NCBI GenBank assembly: GCA_900553965.1
Contig: USFX01000106.1
Coordinates: 1 to 9,316 of the forward strand
Length of the DNA stretch: 9,316 nucleotides
Direction of reading: 5' to 3'
Source of the DNA: an uncultured Prevotella sp.
Lineage (GTDB): Bacteria > Bacteroidota > Bacteroidia > Bacteroidales > Bacteroidaceae
The translations under genes and the position numbers were made by a program. Position 1 is the first letter of the stretch. Each line of letters opens with the position of its first letter. The notes under the pieces are model-generated. The model worked only from the letters and a program-made list of their open reading frames with translations, was not told the origin of the DNA and ran no database searches. Shown piece by piece: positions 6,329 to 9,316 of the stretch.

Positions 6329-7100
6329 ATTTCTACTGGCAATCTCCGCCATCGCCGTATGTGAGGCGAAAAGCAAGAAGACAACAGTCACGACAGAGAA
6401 CCGCAAGACGGCCGCCTTCAAGCGCATCAGCATGAGCGGGCCCATCGACGTAATCTACACTCAGGGCAAGACATGCTCCGTCAAGGTGACATCACCGGCG
6501 GAACAGATGAAAGACGTCAAGACCGGCGTCAAGGACGGCACGCTCTTCATCTCTTATGAAGGCCAAAACTGCATATCGTTCACGGCCAACGGCATCGGCA
6601 ATCTGTTCCGGGCAATCGGCGGCAGAAGCTCCGGTTATGAGGGGATAACGGTCTATGTCACCTCACCGGACATCATCGAAATCAACCTCACGGGTTCGGG
6701 CGATTTCGTCAGCCGCAACCGCATCGACACGGACAAGCTGACATTGCGGCTTCGCGGGTCCGGCGACATGACCATCAGCGACATCATCTGTGACGAGATT
6801 GACACTGAGCTGGTCGGAAGCGGAGACATCAGGCTGCCGAGGACCGACGTTCTGCGCTCCAGGATATCGCTCGTCGGAAGCGGCGACATCGGCATCGGAC
6901 AGAGCAACACGCGCCATACGGAAATCTCGTTGAAAGGCTCCGGCGACATCAATGTCTCCTTTGCCGGCGACAAGTGCGGCACGGCCAACGCAAGCCTCTA
7001 CGGTTCGGGCGACATCACTCTGAGCGGACGGCTGAAGTCACTCAAGAAGACAAGCAGGGGAAGCGGTGACTTCCATACAGGAAAACTGACCGAGAAATGA
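6312..7100 (+). CDS. Secreted GIN-domain (DUF2807) beta-helix protein with seven GSGD repeats
   Basis: The 262-residue protein has a signal peptide, MRKFFLFLLAISAIAVCEA, with likely cleavage after A19. C17 does not sit in a good lipobox, so it is probably not a lipoprotein. The mature part matches the putative auto-transporter adhesin head GIN domain (DUF2807), common in Bacteroidota. From residue 128 the motif GSGD recurs at 128, 149, 169, 189, 209, 231 and 250, a period of 19-22 residues that fits one turn of a right-handed beta-helix with stacked Gly-Ser-Gly-Asp corners. It probably sits in the periplasm or at the cell surface; the role is unknown, and adhesion is only the family's tentative label. 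The ATG at 6312 follows GGAAAGAG, an unusually good Shine-Dalgarno for this phylum, and both lie inside a long hairpin. It is 116 bp after the DUF5686 gene on the same strand. Confidence 0.9.
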   Translation: MRKFFLFLLAISAIAVCEAKSKKTTVTTENRKTAAFKRISMSGPIDVIYTQGKTCSVKVTSPAEQMKDVKTGVKDGTLFISYEGQNCISFTANGIGNLFRAIGGRSSGYEGITVYVTSPDIIEINLTGSGDFVSRNRIDTDKLTLRLRGSGDMTISDIICDEIDTELVGSGDIRLPRTDVLRSRISLVGSGDIGIGQSNTRHTEISLKGSGDINVSFAGDKCGTANASLYGSGDITLSGRLKSLKKTSRGSGDFHTGKLTEK

Positions 7101-7167
7101 CACGACGGCAGCCGGACGGCAGGCTCATCAGACAGTTTAAACATTTGTAAAATTCCGCCGCTACTGC

Positions 7168-7193
7168 GCAAACAGCCGTTAATGGCCGTTTGC
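7168..7193. promoter_or_regulatory. 26-bp interrupted palindrome upstream of the htrA promoter
   Basis: GCAAAC (7168-7173) and GTTTGC (7188-7193) are perfect inverted arms. Inside them GCC (7175-7177) pairs with GGC (7184-7186) around a TTAA centre, with one A/C mismatch on each side. It lies about 33 bp before the -33 element and has no T tract, so it looks more like a dimeric operator than a terminator. Just downstream, GCGACAAAT occurs twice (7207-7215 and 7220-7228). Confidence 0.4.
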
Positions 7194-7226
7194 AAATTGT
7201 TAAATTGCGACAAATAAAAGCGACAA

Positions 7227-7260
7227 ATTGGCAGAAAAAGGATTTTTGCTCCTATATTTG
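7227..7260 (+). promoter_or_regulatory. Probable promoter of htrA
   Basis: TATATTTG at 7253-7260 matches the Bacteroidota -7 consensus TAnnTTTG at all fixed positions. ATTG at 7227-7230 is a three-of-four -33 element with a 22-bp gap, at the long end of the usual range. Transcription would begin near 7265-7268, giving an A-rich leader of about 40 bases before the ATG at 7307. The protease therefore appears to be its own transcription unit. Confidence 0.65.
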
Positions 7261-7306
7261 CACGCAGAAAACAGGAATAACATAACGTATAAACAAAAAC
7301 AGAACA

Positions 7307-8776
7307 ATGATGAAAAAGATTGCAAACTATCTATTGCCGGCGATTTGCCTCGTTGCAGTAGTCTTTTCCGTAGCAGCCTTCAACAAGGCCGGAGCTGCCA
7401 CACCGGCTGGCGCCGTACCCGCAGGCCAGCCCGTCGACCTCACCGTGGCCGCCGAGAAAGCCCTGCCTTCCGTTGTACACATCAAGTATGTGCAGAACAG
7501 CAAGATCAAGACCGTTGAGGTTCAGAGCGACCCGTTCAGCGATTTCTTCTCCGACCCGTTCGGCGGTTTCTTCGGCCGCGGCAACGGAGGAACGCAGAAG
7601 CGTCAGGTGCAGACACCCAAGAAGACTGCCACCGGCTCGGGCGTAATAATCTCGGCTGACGGATATATCGTGACGAACAACCACGTCGTTGACGGTGCCG
7701 ACGAGCTGACCGTGACACTCAACGACAATCAGGAGCACTCGGCACGCATCATCGGAACGGACAAGACAACCGACCTGGCCCTCATCAAGATTGACGGCAA
7801 GAACCTTCCAGCCATCACCATCGCCAACAGCGACGACATCAAGGTGGGCGAATGGGTGCTCGCCGTGGGCAACCCGCTCGGTCTGAACAACACCGTTACG
7901 GCCGGTATCGTCAGCGCAAAGGCCCGCTCGCTCGGTGCCAATGGCGTGGAGTCGTTCATCCAGACTGACGCTGCCATCAACGCCGGAAACTCCGGTGGTG
8001 CGCTGGTCAACACCCGCGGTGAGCTGGTCGGCATCAACGCCATGCTCTACTCGCAGACCGGCTCATACAGCGGCTACGGTTTCGCCATCCCGACAACCAT
8101 CATGAACAAGGTTGTCGACGACCTGAAGAAATACGGAACGGTACAGCGCGCCATGATTGGCATACAGGGCATCGACGTCAAGAACTATGTCGACAGCCAG
8201 AAAGACCAGGGCAAGGAGGTTGATCTCGGCACGATGGAGGGTATCTATGTAGCCAAGGTCATTGACGACGGAGCTGCCGCCGACGCAGGAATCAAGGAAG
8301 GCGACGTCATCACGGCCGTCGACGGACAGAAGGTGACACGCATGGCCGAGCTTCAGGAAATCATTGCCCGCAAACGTCCGGGCGACAAGCTCTCGCTGAC
8401 CTTCCTGCACAACAAGAAGAAGTCTACCGAGACCGTGACGCTCAAGAACGAGCAGGGCAACACCAAGGTGGTCAAGAACGCTGACCTTGACGTGCTCGGA
8501 GCAAACTTCCGCGAAATCACCGACGCCCAGAAGAAGCAGCTCAACATCGGCTACGGACTGGAAGTCATCAAGGTGGACAACGGAAAGATGAAGGAGGCCG
8601 GAATCAGCCGCGGATTCATCATCCAGCGCGTGAACAACCAGACGGTCAAGACCATCGACGAACTGCAGGACATCGTCAAGGAGGCATCGACCAGCAAGGA
8701 GCCCGTCCTCTATATCCAGGGTATCTATCCCACAGGTAAGAAGACCTACTTCGCCGTACCGCTGGCAAGCGAATAA
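7307..8776 (+). CDS. htrA: Periplasmic HtrA/Deg-family serine protease with two PDZ domains
   Basis: This 489-residue protein is a trypsin-like protease and chaperone that handles misfolded envelope proteins. It has an N-terminal hydrophobic export segment (about 5-25), then the protease domain with catalytic triad H126 (TNNHVV), D156 (TDLALI) and S229 (GNSGGAL). PDZ1 spans about 281-372 and PDZ2 about 394-484. Between the N-terminus and the catalytic core lies a Phe/Gly-rich loop (about 74-95, with DPFSDFFSDPFGGFF), corresponding to the regulatory LA loop of Deg proteases. Two adjacent ATG codons (7307 and 7310) could both serve as the start. The gene has its own TAnnTTTG promoter and a strong intrinsic terminator, so it is monocistronic. 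From memory, the Bacteroides homologue lies next to rpoD; a downstream gene would begin beyond this window. The family assignment is secure; DegQ- versus DegP-like behaviour cannot be read from sequence. Confidence 0.97.
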   Translation: MMKKIANYLLPAICLVAVVFSVAAFNKAGAATPAGAVPAGQPVDLTVAAEKALPSVVHIKYVQNSKIKTVEVQSDPFSDFFSDPFGGFFGRGNGGTQKRQVQTPKKTATGSGVIISADGYIVTNNHVVDGADELTVTLNDNQEHSARIIGTDKTTDLALIKIDGKNLPAITIANSDDIKVGEWVLAVGNPLGLNNTVTAGIVSAKARSLGANGVESFIQTDAAINAGNSGGALVNTRGELVGINAMLYSQTGSYSGYGFAIPTTIMNKVVDDLKKYGTVQRAMIGIQGIDVKNYVDSQKDQGKEVDLGTMEGIYVAKVIDDGAAADAGIKEGDVITAVDGQKVTRMAELQEIIARKRPGDKLSLTFLHNKKKSTETVTLKNEQGNTKVVKNADLDVLGANFREITDAQKKQLNIGYGLEVIKVDNGKMKEAGISRGFIIQRVNNQTVKTIDELQDIVKEASTSKEPVLYIQGIYPTGKKTYFAVPLASE

Positions 8777-8807
8777 ACAAAGAAAACGACGTTTTTTCTT
8801 TCTCTCT

Positions 8808-8852
8808 ACGGAGGCAGGAACCAGCCGCAAGGCGTTCCCGCCTCCGTTTTTT
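8808..8852 (+). terminator. Strong intrinsic terminator after htrA
   Basis: The outer stem ACGGAGGC (8808-8815) pairs perfectly with GCCTCCGT (8840-8847). After a single A/C mismatch, GGAAC pairs with GTTCC, and the tip is GCC-GCAA-GGC, a stable GNRA-type tetraloop. The stem runs straight into six T (8847-8852). It begins 31 bases after the htrA stop codon. Confidence 0.93.
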
Positions 8853-9029
8853 CGTGCGTGAGCGGTTTGGTATTGAGACAAGGACGGAGTGGAAGACATA
8901 CAGAAACCACTCTATTTTATACCACGAACAATTTAACACTGAGGCACGAATAAACCGTAAGGCATGCCAACCGGTCTATTTCATGTTACGATAATATCAC
9001 GGAATTTAACACTTGAAAATTCTAATTCT
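8853..9029. other. Non-coding spacer between two terminators
   Basis: No plausible gene is seen; a 92-codon frame opening at 8964 crosses a terminator-like hairpin and a tandem array and has no recognisable domain. The stretch contains a hairpin (GAGTGG at 8887-8892 with CCACTC at 8907-8912), the short palindrome GGCATGCC, and a degenerate duplication listed separately. Because it lies between two terminators it could encode a small RNA, but I find no clear promoter. Confidence 0.4.
8911..9013. repeat. Degenerate direct duplication downstream of htrA
   Basis: Copy 1 begins TCTATTTTAT at 8911 and ends with AATTTAACACT at 8930-8940. Copy 2 begins TCTATTTCAT at 8975 and ends with the same 11 bases at 9003-9013. 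Both share ACGA between these blocks, and copy 2 carries about nine extra bases. Each copy is preceded by a small dyad (GAGTGG/CCACTC before copy 1, ACCG/CGGT before copy 2). It looks like an old duplication of a roughly 65-bp unit; no function is evident. Confidence 0.5.
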
Positions 9030-9085
9030 GGAGAGCGGCAAGGCCGAAATCATGACATTCCGCTGCCGTCAGCCTCCCGTTTTTT
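9030..9085 (+). terminator. Second terminator-like hairpin
   Basis: GGAG (9030-9033) and GCGGCA (9035-9040) can pair with TGCCGT (9064-9069) and CTCC (9074-9077), with an asymmetric internal loop and a 23-base apical loop. The right arm is followed by CG and six T (9080-9085). The tail is convincing but the stem is interrupted. No gene lies between this and the htrA terminator, so it is either redundant or ends an unrecognised short transcript. Confidence 0.5.
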
Positions 9086-9097
9086 CGTTGTTGATGA

Positions 9098-9207
9098 CCA
9101 AAGAGGCCCTCCCGGCTCTACAACGGGGCCGCTTTCGCATCACGACGGGGCCGCCGTTGCAACACAACAAGGCCCCCGCGGGAAGGCTGTAAGGCCCTTA
9201 CGGCAGA
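9098..9207. repeat. Five-unit 22-bp GC-rich tandem repeat array
   Basis: Five head-to-tail units of exactly 22 bp begin at 9098, 9120, 9142, 9164 and 9186. GGCC at unit positions 8-11, C at position 2 and G at position 18 are identical in all five. The two central units (9120 and 9142) share 17 of 22 positions, both with ACGGGGCCGC ten-mers exactly 22 bp apart. Several units are internally dyadic, for example GTAAGG-C-CCTTAC in unit 5 and AGAG/CTCT in unit 1, so variable bases appear to co-vary within a unit. The period is not a multiple of three, arguing against coding. It is unrelated in sequence to the array at 100-187 but has the same period. Confidence 0.7.
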
Positions 9208-9316
9208 ACTTCTTAACGGATTTTATTGCACACTTTCGTTGATTTTAACGTAAGACGCTGAAGCTCAGACGATAAAAGATGCACGCGCAAAACTCGCGAA
9301 TTTGCGGCCAAATGAT
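9208..9316. other. Non-coding tail of the window
   Basis: No gene or confident signal is seen. The stretch is likely the leader of a gene lying beyond the window edge. The last bases contain overlapping CGCG-bearing dyads (around 9284-9298) of uncertain meaning. No perfect TAnnTTTG box is present. Confidence 0.35.

Noticed and set aside
6312..6368. DUF2807 protein as a lipoprotein through C17
   Set aside because: Residues before the cysteine (IAV) do not fit a lipobox, whereas CEA followed by KSKK fits signal peptidase I cleavage.
8063..8899. 278-codon minus-strand frame opposite htrA, and similar long antisense frames opposite the synthase and DUF5686 genes
   Set aside because: They are antisense shadows of well-supported coding regions with GC-biased third positions; none shows a recognisable motif.
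8964..9242. 92-codon + strand frame after htrA
   Set aside because: It runs across a terminator-like hairpin and the 22-bp array, is low-complexity, and the repeat period is not a multiple of three.

Overview
The window looks like chromosomal DNA from a Prevotella-like member of the Bacteroidales. The evidence is perfect TAnnTTTG -7 promoter boxes upstream of two genes, weak Shine-Dalgarno signals at most starts, moderately GC-rich genes in AT-rich spacers, and Bacteroidota-typical protein families (a carboxypeptidase-regulatory-like/DUF5686 outer-membrane protein, a GIN-domain DUF2807 protein and a periplasmic HtrA/Deg protease). All supported genes are on the + strand. I see no tRNA, rRNA, insertion sequence, phage gene or CRISPR array.

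Layout. Bases 1-384 are non-coding, with a four-unit 22-bp tandem array (100-187) and a promoter (333-363). Bases 385-3296 are a tight three-gene unit: an ATP-grasp protein, a HAD-family protein and myo-inositol-phosphate synthase. Bases 3297-3561 hold three copies of a palindromic dispersed repeat; two of them face each other and form a probable terminator. Bases 3562-6195 encode a DUF5686 outer-membrane protein with a TTG start. Bases 6312-7100 encode a secreted beta-helix protein with seven GSGD repeats; its start codon and Shine-Dalgarno sequence lie inside a 21-bp hairpin that ends in a run of eight T. Bases 7307-8776 encode the HtrA protease with its own promoter and a strong terminator. 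Bases 8777-9316 are non-coding, with a degenerate duplication, a second terminator-like hairpin and a second 22-bp tandem array of unrelated sequence.

How the genes may work together. The first three genes look like an inositol-phosphate module. The synthase makes inositol phosphate from glucose 6-phosphate. The HAD protein and the ATP-grasp protein, whose metal-site pattern resembles inositol-phosphate kinases as well as RimK-type ligases, could act on its product. The lipid-forming enzymes usually expected beside a Bacteroidales inositol-phosphate synthase are not in this window. The last three genes are cell-envelope proteins: outer-membrane barrel, secreted repeat protein and periplasmic quality-control protease.

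The most unusual signals are the hairpin over the DUF2807 start, the inositol-linked ATP-grasp/HAD pair, and the two 22-bp arrays. All functional statements come from reading motifs; no database search was possible.
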